Positions 24,101 through 37,262 are shown, counted from the stretch's first letter. The stretch: 64,000 nt of DNA from Dactylorhiza incarnata (GCA_033032865.1 JAWHQI010000165.1:3545001-3609000), one strand, 5' to 3'. Notes: a model not told the origin generated them from the letters alone. Numbers and translations are program-made.

Positions 24101-25109
24101 CAACTCTTGCTCCATTCCCGACGCGCATGTCTACCTCCCCTTTACCCAGCATTCTTCTCCTTCTCAGTTCCTGCACATTTATACAAATGTGAGAACCACA
24201 TCCGGTATCCAATACCCAGGATGAAGGAGCAGAAAGGTTTATTTCTATAACGAAAATACCTGAAGTGGAAGTCATACTTCCCTTCTTCTTCTGCAGATCT
24301 TCTAGATACTGAGGACAGTTCCTCCTCCAGTGCCCTGCCTTACCACAATGGTGGCACTTCCCTTCCTTAGCCAAACCTTTCCTTTTCAGTGCTGAAGACT
24401 TGGGATCAAGATGTGACTTAGGTCCCACCTTAGTCTTCTTGGTTCCCTTGACCTTGCCCTTGCCTTTACACACCATCAGTATGGGGCTAGCAGGCTTGGT
24501 CTTCTTCATGTTGATCTCGGCAGTTCTTAACATGCCTAGGAGCTCGGGCAGTGTCCTGTCAATTTCATTCATATTGTAATTTAAGACAAACTGCTCGTAA
24601 CTATCTGACAACGATTGCAGGATCAGATCAGTGGCCAACTCTTGGCTCAAAGGAAACCCCAGTCTTTCAAGGCTCTCTATATACCCAATCATCTTGAGTA
24701 CGTGAGTTCCTACTGGGTCTCGAGCTCCCATCTTACACTGAAATAACGCCCTGGATATATCGAACCTCTCTTGGCGAGCTTGCCCTTGAAACATTTTCTT
24801 CAGGTGCTCAACCATCTCATAACAACTCATGTTCTCATGTTGCTTCTGAAGCTCAGAGTTCATAGTCGCGAGCATAAGGCATTCAACATCCAAGGAGTCA
24901 TCTCCATACTTCTTATAAGTATCTTTATCTGCACGTGGTGCATTAGAGGCTGGCTCTTCAGGGGAATCTTCTTCCAAGACATAGAGCTTGCGCTCTTGCC
25001 TGAGAACAATTCTCAGGTTTCTATACCAGTCAAGGAAATTTGTCCCATTCAGCTTATCCTTCTCAAGGATCACTCTCAGGGACAAGGCGGAGTGAGATCC
25101 ACTTGCCAT
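21155..25109 (-). pseudogene. gag-pol: Copy B: Angela-type gag-pol polyprotein
   Basis: It has the same architecture as copy A, starting MASGSHS at 25109. Gag through the integrase N-terminus is open for about 550 codons (25109 to 23445), including the zinc knuckle CHHCGKAGHWRRNC, protease DTGCGSHIC and HHCC finger. A one-base loss near 23450 shifts the frame before the DRGGEY motif. A CAA-to-TAA stop near 22267 and a frameshift near 21700 break RT and RNase H. The diagnostic differences in integrase and leader match copy D, not copies A or C, which fits an origin with LTR b. Confidence 0.9.
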
Positions 25110-26062
25110 GGATATTCTACAAGGAATTTTGCAGAGTAAAATTTTAGTACTATATTTCAAAATGCATTATATATATATTTTTAATAAGGACTTTTATTAA
25201 AGAGCTCCCACTATTTTAATCAAATCAATAACCCTTGATATCGATTCGGAGAGTTTATGCGAGCTGCTCTCTTAGTGGACAAGATCCATATTTCACCAAC
25301 ACCACGAGTCCGCTTTGGCGTTCCTCTCATAATGCAGTTATTTAGGTAGACAACATTTGTCAATTGCATCACTATGCAACTCTTGTATCGTTGGTGAATA
25401 ACTCTTTATTCGCATCCATCATATGGAGCATGCCAACCCTATGCCTCTAGGCACTCAACCTTTGAGGTCACCTAGTTAAGTTAGACCCGATGTCGACAGT
25501 GGGATATCACAATTATCCGCTCGCACACTTACCAAGATAGATTAATGCACCTTGCTTTGGCAAGCCCACACTTCATCGATCGAGGCAGGAAGAGTGTCAT
25601 CCATCAGAAGGCATCCGTATACTTAATATTGGATAAGGGATTTTTATTTCAAGTGATTAACACTTTAATCATGATTAACATTTAATCGCAGTGCACAATC
25701 AGAAAATAAAAATACAACATTCACATTCCAGATACATCCCAGATGTGCACAAAAATAGTCTATCAACACTTTGACAAAACAGGGCTAAATCTGAGCATTT
25801 AGAATACTTCTAAATCTCCAGATTTACATGCATTGGACATATGAACAACAACTCCACTTGTGCAGTAGACAAGCTCGCCTCTCATGTCAGATTCAATAAT
25901 CTAAACATTTGGTTTCACAAACCATTTTTAGGGACGGTTACTGCGGAGGAGAAACAACCTCTGAAACATGAAAATCGCAACGCAATCACATGCGTTCCTG
26001 GCGGGGCTCCAAGGGGCCGCGCCCCTAGCGGGGTCTTAGGGGCAGAGCCCCTAATGGGATCC
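25110..26062 (-). other. Copy B 5' leader, truncated before the primer site
   Basis: It is homologous to the leader at 45545-46497. It ends in the GC hairpin words AGGGGCCGCGCCCCT and AGGGGCAGAGCCCCT at about 26008-26053. Sequence identity with the leader then stops and pol sequence of copy C starts, marking the duplication junction. Confidence 0.85.
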
Positions 26063-28426
26063 ACAAGCAACCCATTACCTATTTGAGTCATGATAAATCC
26101 ATATCTCTCAGGCTCAAATCTTGGTCTACCAGATCTACGTAGGACTTGTGTTTCTTGAGCAGGCTCTCCAGCTACAACTTCTTGTAGTCCTTGCTCAGGT
26201 TCCAATTCTGGTACGTTCATTGTTTGTGGCTCTTGAACTTCTTCAAGTTCTACCTTTGCAGTCATTCTGGATAAGAACTCTTTCATCAAAAAGACACCAG
26301 TCCTTGCGACAAACACTTTGCCCTCAGACGGCAAGTAGAAGTAGTATCCTTTGGTTTCCCTAGGATATCCCACTAGATAACATTTATCCGATTTGGGTTC
26401 CAGCTTGTCAGGAATTTGACGTCGCACGTATGCCTCACAGCCCCAAATCTTGATGAACGACATACTAGGACGCTTCCCAGTCCATATCTCATATGGTGTC
26501 TTCAGAACCGTTTTTGTTGGAACTCGATTTAGTGTGAAAGCAACAGTCTCTAAAGCAAATCCCCAAAAGGAAACGGGCAAATCTGCATGACTCATCATCG
26601 ATCGCACCATGTCTAATAAGGTACGATTCCTCCTCTCAGAAACACCATTATGTTGAGGTGTTCCGGGTGGAGTGAGTTGTGATACAATACCACACTCTTT
26701 CAGATGATCACAAAACTCATGACTCAGATATTTGCCACCTCGATCAGATCAGAGTGCTTTTATCCTTTTTCCCAGTTGGTTTTGTACTTCATTCTTAAAC
26801 ACTTTGAACTTTTCAAAGGTCTCGGATTTGTTCTTCATAAGAAACACGTATCCGAATCTACTTAAATCATCAGTAAATGTAACGAAGTAGTAGAACCCAC
26901 CTCTAGCCATAGAACTCATGGGTCCGCATACATCACTATGTATTATACCCAAGAGATCATTAACCCTCTCATTACGACTAGTGAAAGGAGCTTTCGTCAT
27001 CTTGCCTAATAAACATGACTCACATCTCTCAAATGATTCATAATCAAATGAGTCCAGTAGTCCATCTTTATGGAGCTTGGATATGCGTTTCTCGTTTATA
27101 TGGCCTAAACGACAATGCCAAATGTACGTAGGATTCAAGTCATTTGTTTTCAGTCTTTTAGTATTTTCTATGTTATAGATCGGATGGTCTAAGTTCAAAA
27201 TATATAAACCATTAAACATTTGGGCTACGTCATAACAAACATCATTCTTATAAATAGAACAACAATTGTTCTTAATTACGAAAGAAAAACCAATCATGTC
27301 CAAACATGAAATAGAAATAATGTTTCTAGTTATGGCCGGAACATAATAACAATTATCTAGTTCTATTACAAGCCCTGTGGGCAAAGAAAGACAGTAAGCA
27401 CCAACGGCGACGGCAACAACTCTTGCTCCATTCCCAACGCGCAGGTCTACCTCCCCTTTACCCAGCATTCTTCTCCTTCTCAGTTCCTGCACATTTATAC
27501 AAATGTGAGAACCACATCCGGTATCCAATACCCAGGATGAAGGAGCAGAAAGGTTTATTTCTATAACGAAAATACCTGAAGTGGAAGTCATACCTCCCTT
27601 CTTCTTCTGCAGATCTTCTAGATACTGAGGACAGTTCCTCCTCCAGTGCCCTGCCTTACCACAATGGTGGCACTTCCCTTCCTTAGCCAATCCTTTCTTT
27701 TTCAGTGCTGAAGACTTAGGATCAAGATGTGACTTAGGTCCTACCTTAGTCTTCTTGGTTCCCTTGACCTTGCCCTTGCCTTTATGCACCATCAATATGG
27801 GGCTAGCAGGCTTGGTCTTCTTCATGTTGATCTCGGAAGTTCTTAACATACCTAGGAGCTCAGGCAGTGTCTTGTCAATTTCATTCATATTGTAATTTAA
27901 GACAAACTGCTCGTAACTGTCCGGCAACGATTGCAGGATCAGATCAGTGGCCAACTCTTGGCTCAAAGGAAACCCCAGTCTTTCAAGGCTCTCTATATAC
28001 CCAATCATCTTGAGTACGTGAGTTCCTACTGGGTCTCGAGCTCCCATCTTACACTGAAAATAACGCCCTGGATATATCGAACCACTCTTGGCGAGCTTGC
28101 TCTTGAAACATTTTCTTCAGGTGCTCAACCATTTCATAACAACTCATGTTCTCATGTTGCTTCTGAAGCTCAGAGTTCATAGTTGCGAGCATAAGACATT
28201 CAACATCCAAAGAGTCATCTCCATACTTCTTATAAGTATCTTTATCTGCATGTGGTGCATTAGAGGCTGGCTCTTCAGGGGGATCTTCTTCCAAGACATA
28301 GAGCTTGCGCTCTTGCCTGAGAACAATTCTCAGGTTTCTATACCAGTCAAGGAAATTTGTCCCATTTAGCTTATCCTTCTCAAGGATCGCTATCAGGGAC
28401 AAGGTGGAGTGAGATCCACTTGCCAT
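26063..28426 (-). pseudogene. gag-pol: Copy C: truncated Angela-type gag-pol (gag to integrase C-terminus)
   Basis: It starts MASGSHS at 28426 and breaks off at 26063 downstream of the integrase core, so RT and RNase H are missing. It is open from 28047 to 26749 over gag, zinc knuckle, protease and the HHCC finger. A one-base insertion near 28060 and a TGA before the DRGGEY motif near 26749 interrupt it. The wording follows copy A. It is the duplicate of 16623-18985. Confidence 0.88.
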
Positions 28427-28528
28427 GGATATTCTACAATGAATTTTGCAAAGTAAAATTTTAGTACTATATTTCAAAATACATTATATATATATATTTT
28501 TAATAAGGACTTTTATTAAAGAGCTCCC

Positions 28529-29606
28529 TGTTGGATTTTCTATACCCCTCGAAAGGGATGACATATCAAATATGCGCAGCGGAAATAACAAGAACAACCC
28601 AAAAGAAGCTAACGAATCTTGCGTTTTTCATGATTCAAGAGAATAAGCAAAGCAAATACAATATGCCTTCGCGGGATTGAGTCAATACTCAACCAAGGTG
28701 CTCCAAGATAAATCCAAAATCTTCCTTTGAGTTCTTCAAGGATCGAAGTAGATCGATCCCTCTATAGAAGTCAACACAAGCAAAGGAGAACCCTAGCTTC
28801 TTGTCATACAAGAACTAAGTCGGAGAAGGATGCTCTCAACGTTCCCACGGACTGCTAGATCCGATCCAGGGGAGGCGGCAACTGACGGAAGCGACCATCG
28901 GCGGCGGAAGGACGATCGGCGGACGGAACGAGAACGATCGGAACACTTCCGTCTTTTTCTCTCTCTCGCAAAAGGCTCGATCTGAAAAAACTGTCTATCT
29001 CGAAGACCTAATCGCATGCCTTTATATACGCAAGGTATAGGAAAGGCTATCCGCAGACAAGAGGGAAAATATGAATATATGTCCAAATTTACATTCGCCG
29101 AATTCGACTAATCAAATTAACCGAATTCCACTAATCACTATAACCGAATTCGGCGAAACCATTTCGACGAATTCGTCTATATGAGTTCGGCTATATAAAT
29201 TTGGCGAAACCCTTTCGTCGAACTGACCTGATTCGGCTAAACCCTTTAGTCGAATCTGTAATAAATTTGGTTAATCATATTAGCCGAATTTCATTAGTCG
29301 AATCAACATAATTCGGTTAATCACATTAGCCGAATTTGACACAATTCGGTTAAACCCTTTAGCCGAATTTGTCATATATAAATCCATTCATTTAAACCCT
29401 TTAAATGATTCCCCGTTGAGACATTCTCAACTTAATTCCAAGCAGTCACAGGATTGGTCCTCCACTCATATCCAATATGAGTAAGGCCAACATAATCCTT
29501 TCTCCAATTTCTCCAAACGCTTTTATGTGCGACCCTATAGGCTCATATTGCGTTGGCAGCAAGACTAACTATTGATTGCTTTGAGATCACCTCAGAAACT
29601 CCAACA
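28529..29606 (-). repeat. L6 LTR b2
   Basis: It shares the subfamily-b wording of 19100-20175 and sits behind the same AAGAGCTCCC junction. It starts TGTTGGATTTTC and ends CTCCAACA, followed by the polypurine tract at 29607. U3 hairpin words are at about 29095-29410. Confidence 0.92.
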
Positions 29607-30590
29607 GTCTCCCACTTGATCACAAAGTATCAACAAAAGTCTCACAAACAATGAGCGGCATCTAGCAATACATCATTGCTACCCAAGCAATAAAAGTTCA
29701 TAACTCAACAAGCCTGTCATGACCAATGTATCAGTGTTGTCATGTCCCTTTGTATTTACATCCAGATAGAACTTGAGGCATGGACCGTGTCACCCTCATA
29801 ATCGTTCAATCCTAGTTTCTTGATCCAGAATAGACTGTCTGAAAATTGGTGAGCTCAATATCATATATTGACTCAACCAAGCATGGCCATGCATTTCTCA
29901 GTCTCATTCCATCAAGGGGCCCATGGATGTAACACCTATCATATAGGAGGACAAATCCCATATCTGCTCACACACAAACATCCAAATGATTCATAACATA
30001 CCCAACAACCACCCTTATCGTCAACCTTTCTCAAGAGAGGACTTTAGATGGCATCAAAGTACGCTCTTCCTCACTCGATGAATGTTGTGACTTCAGGTCA
30101 AAGAACCACAAACACCATTGTCACTTGAGACCTACTTGTGACACGTTCATATAACAATCCACACAGTAGTCTCACGGGGGGGGGGGGGGGGGGGGGGGGG
30201 GGTCTGTCCAGTACAACTTGTTCTTAACAAGTACCCATGTGATGACTTGATATCACAATATCATGACCTGTGAGAACCGGTCATCAGTCAATGCACATGC
30301 TGGTCTTATGGTCTCATCCTCGCCCTAAATTTCTAGGATGATACCTCGACCAGGGGCCATTTAAGAATGAAGCTTCATTTAAACATAGATCCTCATATTC
30401 AAGTCACGTACTTGAATTCCTATGGAAGCAAACACTCTAAGAGCATTTATTATGCTAATTAATCTTATCAGACAGATATAAATGACATAATAAAAGAACT
30501 TGCCTTAAATATAAAATGAAATACATAGTACATATTACAATTCATCCAATGAACAAACAACCAACAAATATGCAATCCACAAGGCTCCCA
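29607..30590 (-). other. Copy D 3' untranslated region with 27-G run
   Basis: This non-coding segment is homologous to 20176-21154. The G-run at 30176-30202 is 27 long. Confidence 0.8.
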
Positions 30591-33211
30591 CTAAAGATAA
30601 TAATTCAGGTATCTAATACCCATTGATCTAACATGACCATCATGCTTCTTTTGCGCAAGAGGCTTTGTCAGTGGATCCGCTATATTTTCTTTAGTCGGTA
30701 CTCTGCAGATGCTCACATCTCCTTGATCGACAATCTCTCGAATAAGGTGGAAGCGCCGAAGTATGTGCTTGGAGCGCTGATGAGATCTAGGTTCCTTAGC
30801 TTGTGCAATTCCACCGTTGTTGTCACAGTAGAGAACTACGGGATCAACAATGCTAGGAACTACATCAAGCTCGCTGATGAATTTCCAAATCCATACAGCC
30901 TCCTTCGCTGCATTCGCTGCAGCGATATACTCGGCCTCAGTCATAGAATCAGCAACTGTCTCTTGCTTGGAACTCTTCCAGCTTACAGATCCTCCATTAA
31001 GGCAAAACACAAAACCTGACTGTGACTTTGAGTCATCTCTATCAGTCTAGAAGCTTATATCCATGTAACCCTTTACAACGAGCTCTTCCTCTCCACCAAA
31101 CACCAAGAATGTATCCTTAGTCCTTCTCAAGTACTTTAGGATATTCTTGCTACGATCCAGTGACCATCACCGGGATCAGACTGATACCTGCTAGTCATGC
31201 TTAAAGCATATGAGACATCGGGTCGAGTACATTACATTGCGTACATGATTGATCCAATTGCCGAAGCATATGGAATCATCTTCATGTGGTCCTTATCTTC
31301 CAAAGACTTAGGACACTGGTCCTTAGAGAGACTCACACCATGTGACATGGGTAAGAACCCTTTCTTGGACTCAAGCATGTTGAACCGTTTCAACACCTTG
31401 TCAATGTGTGTACTCTGGGTCAATCCCATCAACTTCTTCGATCTATCTCTATAGATCTTAATAGCAAGTATATAAGTCGCTTCGCCTAAGTCTTTCATAG
31501 AAAAGCACTTCCCGAGGTTGTTCTTAACAACTTGCAGGGTCGAAATGTCATTCCTGATCAGCAGTATGTCATCTACATACAATATCAGGAAGACAACAAT
31601 GCTCCCACTAATCTTCTTGTAAAGACAAGGCTCATCTTCGTTCTTGATGAAACCAAACTCTTTGATCTTCTCATCAAAACGCAGATTCCAACTTCGAGAA
31701 GCTTGTTTCAATCCATAAATAGACCGATTCAACTTGCATATTTTAGTGGCTTCATCTGGAGATACAAAACCCTCGGGTTGTGTCATATACACTTCCTCAA
31801 GGAGGTTTCCATTAAGGAAAGCCGTTTTGACATCTATTTGCCATATCTCGTAGTCATAATACGCAGCAATAGAAAGTAGAATTCTGATAGACTTGACCAT
31901 GGCCACAAGGGAAGAGGTCTCATCATAGTCAATACCATGAATTTGCCTAAAACCTTTAGCCACCAGCCGGCCTTTAAATGTCTGTACATTCCCATCCATG
32001 TCGGTCTTCTTCTTGAAGACCCATTTGCACCCTATGGGTCGTACCCCTTCAGGTGGTTCCACCAAGGTCCAAACTTGGTTTGCATACATGGAGTCCATTT
32101 CAGATTTCATGGCCTCAAGCCACTTCTCGGAGTCAGGTCCATTCATAGCCTCTTGGTAGGTTGCAGGCTCATCATCATGATCCATAAGCAACCCATTACC
32201 TATTTGAGTCATGAGAAATCCATATCTCTCATGCTCAAATCTTGGTATACCAGATCTACGTAAGACTTGTGTTTCTTGAGCAGGCTCTCCAGCTACAACT
32301 TCTTGTAGTCCTCGCTTAGGTTCCAATTCTGGTTCGTTCATTGTTTGTGGCTCTTGAACTTCTTCAAGTTCTACCTTTGCAGTCTTTCTGGATAAGAACT
32401 CTTTCTCCCAAAAGACACCAGTCCTTGCGACAAACACTCTGCCCTCAGACGGTAAGTAGAAGTAGTATCCTTTGGTTTCCTTAGGATACCCCACTAGATA
32501 ACATTTATCCGATTTGGGTTCCAGCTTGTCAGGCATTTGACGTCGCACGTATGCCTCACAGCCCCAAATCTTGATGAATGACATACTAGGACGCTTCTCA
32601 GTCCATATCTCATATGGTGTCTTTAGAACCGTTTTCGTTGGAACTCAATTTAGTGTGAAAGCAGCAGTCTCTAAAGCAAAACCCCAAAAGGAAACAGACA
32701 AATCTGCATGACTCATCATCGATCGCACCATGTCTAACAAGGTACGATTCTTCCTCTCAGAAACACCATTATGCTGAGGTGTTCCTGGCGGAGTGAGCTG
32801 TGATACAATACCATACTCTTTCAGATGATCACGAAACTCATGACTCAGATATTCGCCACCTCGATCAGATCAGAGTGCTTTTATCCTTTTTTCCAGTTGG
32901 TTCTCCACTTCATTTTTAAACACTTTGAACTTTTCAAAGGTCTCAGATTTGTTCTTCATAAGAAACGCGTATCCGTATCCACTGAAATCATCAGTAAATG
33001 TAACAAAGTAGTAGAACCCACCTCTAGCCATAGAACTCATGGGTCCACATAGATCACTATGTATTATCCCCAAGAGATCATCAACCCTCTCATTACAACT
33101 AGTGAAAGGAGCTTTCGTCATCTTGCCTAATAAACATGGCTCGCATCTCTCAAATGATTCATAATCAAATGAGTCCAGTAGTCCATCTTTATGGAGCTTG
33201 GATATGCGTTT
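30591..33211 (-). pseudogene. pol: Copy D, 3' part: integrase to RNase H
   Basis: This is the downstream part of the gag-pol that begins at 45544; L7 splits it within the integrase zinc finger. It holds the longest uninterrupted RT in the window (32584 to 31232, 450 codons) with the GCKWVFKKK start, DVKTAFLNG and LILYVDDILL motifs. RNase H follows with QETVADSMTEAEY and YCDNNG. Lesions are a TGA before the DRGGEY motif near 32870, stops near 32650, and frameshift or stop lesions near 31150 and 31050. Confidence 0.9.
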
Positions 33212-34525
33212 TGAAGTATCTAGTTGCCTACCTAAATCACCTAGAGGGGGGGTGAATAGGTGATCTCTACGTCTTTTGCGGAATTAAAAATTAAACGTAA
33301 AGCACAACACACAAAATTAATCACAGCCACAGATAACACCAGGAATTTATAGTGGTTCCCCGTACTTGGGTACTCCACTGCCGGCCTCGCCAATCTAGCA
33401 CCACAGCTAGACTTGACTACTCACTAAATCTCGGATCAAGAACGATCCTACAGTCTCGGAGTCAAACTCCTACAAGCTCAGAGAGAACCTCTCTTACAAC
33501 TCGGAGAAAACTTCTCCTACAACTCGGAGAACAACCTCTCCTACAACTCGGAGATAACAACTCCTACAACAGATTGAAAAGGGTTTGAACAAAACTAAAC
33601 CAGATCTGAATAACAGAGGCGTTTTCTTCCTTCTTCTTGAATGGCTTTTGAGAACGATGAGGAAGAACAACGATCCTTCAAATCTATCTTTGGCAATCCG
33701 AAACGATCCAATAGAGATTGCAGAACCTGAGCATGGATCAATCGAATCCTTCTTGATAGAAATCGGCAACTCCAAAGAGTAGAACGATCTCCAAACGTAG
33801 ACGACGGCGAGCGGCGTTTTTCTCGTTCTTTTTGATCGGGAGAGAGAGATTAGGGTTAGAACGATTCTTTAACTTCTTTTAAACAATCCTATATATAGAG
33901 AGGAGCAATTAAGGGTTAAACGATCTTAAACGCATTCAAAATAGCCGTTAGAAATGAGAAGGGGCGTTTACGATCCGTCCAGAACAGAGAAAACGAAACA
34001 GAAAATTTACGGACAGAAGTCTCGAGACATAAGGGATCTCTTGAGACATAAGGGATCTCTCGAGACATGAAACGGAGAGAGCAGGAAAGGGATGTCTCGA
34101 GAACTCGATGATCTCTCGAGACATTGCAAAGAATTCAGACTTAAGATCTCTCGAGACAAACACGATCTCTCGAGACATGTCTGATCTCTCGAGACATATC
34201 CTTAGGAAAAATTTGTTTCACAAAAATTTCTTTTCTTTTCTTGAACACATGCTGCAGCCGCACTCCAAAGTCTTCAATAGTCTTGAAAAAGAAGTGTACC
34301 CCAATAGTGAGATCACACATGAGTCATCACCATGTTTCATATAATGAGGGATTACATTTTATGAAACTGTGTTTGCAGACCCATTGTGACCTGACATTGG
34401 CTTACATTAGCCATGATAATCTGCAAGACAATACTAGAAAAGCATATCAAATATAAAAGCAATTCAATCTTAGTTTAAGGGTGACTTCTCACAAATCAAG
34501 GTAATTATGAATGCAATTTCCAACA
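33212..34525 (-). repeat. L7 3' LTR
   Basis: It starts TGAAGTATCTAG and ends CAATTTCCAACA. In sense orientation the U3 (34200 to 34018) has nine or so TCTCGAGACA palindromes. A TATA-like CTATATATAG follows near 33890. The C-tract near the end appears as GAGGGGGGGTGAATAGG. The partner is 42891-44204. Confidence 0.95.
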
Positions 34526-34540
34526 ATCTCCCCCTATTTG
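34526..34540 (-). other. L7 polypurine tract
   Basis: The minus strand reads AAATAGGGGGAGAT before the LTR start TGTTGG. About 210 bases of 3' UTR separate it from the end of the envelope-like ORF. Confidence 0.85.
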
Positions 34541-34751
34541 TAGAAGTCAGAACCCTGTACACTAAGTTGAATTACAGCAGTTAAAGAATAAATATGCTAC
34601 ACTACACAAAGATATAGAAATGAAAATGTAAAGAACATCAAAACATCAAATATATATATATATATCTAAATTGAATTGTTCAGAAGACTTGATGTTCACT
34701 AAATCAGAATGAAAACAAAATATGTCTTGTCAGCATCATCATCATCATCCT

Positions 34752-36905
34752 TCAAGACCTCCTTTTCCTCTTTTCTTCTTGTCTGGAGAAAAAGGCATGA
34801 GGCTTGGGATGGTAAAACGGAGGGGGTTCCGGAGCATCAGCATTATTATAACCAAAAGCTTTGAAATGAATCCTTCGCTTCCTTTGAGCTGTCTCATGTT
34901 TTTCCCATTCTTGAGAGTTATAGCATTCAGATCTGTTCATTTTACCATCATGAACTAACTTATAGGTTTCAAGAATAATGTCTTTTGAGACTGGGCTCCA
35001 GATTTCTGGAAAACTTTTCTCAGCCTTAGCTTTGCACTGACCTGTAGAGCTAGAACTAGGAACTGATCGACTGGCAGAAGAACCTTCACCAAATTTTCTT
35101 TTTCTTTCGGTCCCAGCCCTATCTGATTGATCTTTAACTATAGGAGCCTTCCCAAGTAGTTCGTCTGGCTTGGGAGAAAACTGAGGAACAGGAACATCTG
35201 GATCAATTGCCAACTCAGGAAAAATCTGATTATGAAGCCACGTTGCTGTTTTGAATGAATAAGCATTAATATCAGCAACTTGCTTCAACATCCTGGAAGA
35301 GAACTACTCAAACTGAGAATTCCATGAGCTTTGAAGAGCAGAAACGGAGCTTTCAATCAAGTCTGTCATTTGAGCTACTATATTTTCCTCCCCCTTTCTG
35401 ACTTCTACAGATAGGGTTTGGAGAGTATCATCTTTGAACTTTCCGACTTCATCAACAATTTTGAATGTATTGGCTTCAGCCTTGTCAGACACTGATTCTT
35501 GAAGCTTTGTCAGTATAACAGTCTGAGTCAACACTGTGCCTACACCTTCAGTTGCATGATCAATTTGCTTGCTCCCTAGGCTCATCAAAGCAGAGAGATT
35601 TTCATAATTGGATTTTATCTTAGCTAACTCTCTGCCTAGTTCACTTTCAACTGAGGCAATCTTCCTGTGAACAGTTGTCAAAGAATTTTCAAACTGTGCA
35701 CTCTGCTTCTTGAGCAGTGCTTCAATCTTTCCTAGAAGAGAACCTTCTGCACAACCTAGCTCATCTGGAGCATTCTTGGTTGTGTCAAACTCTGACTCCC
35801 CCTCAACATGTACTAGGGGAGGTGACAATTCATGAACTGACATGACATCATCATCATCTATGTTAAAAACAAAATCAGCACCAGACCCTGCCTGTTGGCC
35901 ATTGGGACTGTGCTCTTCAGATACTGGAATGGATTCTGTTGGAGCTGATGAGGATTGACCTTTGGCTTTAGAACGGATTGGCAGCTTGGCTCGACCTGAA
36001 GCTTTAGAGCGAGTCCAAGATAAAAGTGGAAATGAAGTTACGAAGGGTGCTAGATCTTCAGAAGAAGGAGCTGGAGTTTCTGCTTCTCTTGCAACTGCAG
36101 ATTTAAGAGTCTCCCCCTCAGAAGGAGCACCAGCCATTTCCGGCTTCTTGATTCGAATGTCCCATCTCTGCAAGGAGTTGACATCGATCTTCTTAAGGTG
36201 ATGGATAACTGTACCTTTGGACATGTTGAAAATAGCAGGGTTAAACTGATTTAGAAACAGTGAGATGATCCGGGCAAAGTTAGGAGTGTTTATGCAAGCT
36301 TTGATATTTGAGAATAAGATTGAGGCCCAATCTCTCTTCTTTCCAGTAACAATGCCAATCATCAACAGAAACATCTCTTCAGACACATGTCCTTGAGAGC
36401 CTGTCTTGCAGAATAGTGCCTTTGAGATAATGTCCAGCAGGAGCTTCCCCACAGCATTCAACTTATTCCTTTTAACTGTAGAAAAATCTGAATCAAGACC
36501 ACAGAACCTTGTTGTAGTCAACCAATCAATGTCAACTAGCTCTTCTTCAGCTTCCACTTCAGACAACTGCAAATACTTAGCAAGAGTCTCTAGAGAGACT
36601 TTGATTTTGATACCCTTAACGAAGGAGATCAACATACTTCCTTCCTTGATTGGCTTTACATTGATGAAGAATTCTTCAACCTCATCAAACAAAATCCGGC
36701 AAGGATGCTCAAGAACAAAAGTGAGACCGGCGGCATCAAGTAAGCGAAACAGAGACTTGAAATCATCGGATAAGCTCGCAAGACCTGACCGAATAACCTC
36801 GTTGCCGACTCCAATTTTCGGATGAGGAGAGGGAGCCATAGCAGCAAGAGGAAGGGAGAGATGCCGACGGAGAGAGCTGAAGCACCAGGAGCCACCGAGA
36901 ACCAC
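34752..36905 (-). pseudogene. L7: envelope-like third ORF
   Basis: This ORF lies between RNase H and the 3' LTR, the position of the extra ORF in Sireviruses. The first ATG is at 36905; a second at 36839 (MAPSPHPKIG) fits better if the TATA-like box at about 37018-37042 is used. Residues 60-300 resemble the domain of plant transposon-encoded ORFs (EVEEFFINVKPI, IKVSLETLAKYLQL, SKALFCKTGSQGHVSEEMF, KKRDWASILFSNI). A Ser/Pro/acidic linker follows, then a coiled coil around residues 375-530 and a basic tail ending SRQEEKRKRRS. I see no signal peptide or membrane segment, so the envelope label is positional. A TAG at 35304-35306 splits the ORF; readthrough cannot be excluded. L4 carries a homologue. 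Confidence 0.8.
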
Positions 36906-37014
36906 CGAAAATAGCCGAAACGCTGAGTCGAGTCGTGGACGATCACTGCTCGAGAGGGAGACGAAAGGTCGAGGAGGTCTCGGGAGATGATTCGCGTGAA
37001 CATCAAGTTTCCGA

Positions 37015-37262
37015 TTTCGTATTTATATATTTATATATTTTGATTTTACGAAAAATAGAAAATTAGAAATAGGAATTAGCGCGTACCTGACGTTTGGGAT
37101 TCCTTTTAAAAAAAACTTATGTCTCGAGACATCGGCTATGTCTCGAGAGCTTAGGAGATATTTTCTTCATTGATGCCTCGAGAGATTACCCGTGTCTCGA
37201 GACATCACCTTATCTCGAAATCTTCTTCTTGTCTCTGAGAAATCCTGCCAGGTCCCGAGACA
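37015..37262 (-). promoter_or_regulatory. L7 internal U3-like module upstream of the third ORF
   Basis: Between pol (ends 37315) and the third ORF (starts 36905) lie about six TCTCGAGA/CCCGAGACAT words at 37120-37262. These are the same family-specific palindrome that fills the L7 LTR U3. Downstream in sense orientation is an AT box reading ATATATAAATATATAAA at about 37018-37042. This order of array then TATA then start codon copies the LTR promoter layout. The promoter role is inferred. Confidence 0.6.

Larger units (their letters stand above)
16623..26062. repeat. Tandem duplication, copy 1 (about 9.44 kb)
   Basis: The segment contains the 5' part of gag-pol copy A, LTR b1, gag-pol copy B and most of a leader. 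It is homologous over its full length with 26063-46497. Without L7 and its 5-bp TSD, the second copy is 9437 bp against 9440 bp here. The junction at 26057-26065 joins leader sequence to the middle of pol at a shared GATCCA-like word. Confidence 0.85.

Noticed and set aside
33588..33782. Small frames in the L7 LTRs (also at 43263-43460)
   Set aside because: They are within LTR R/U5 sequence; identical in both LTRs, no protein family recognised.
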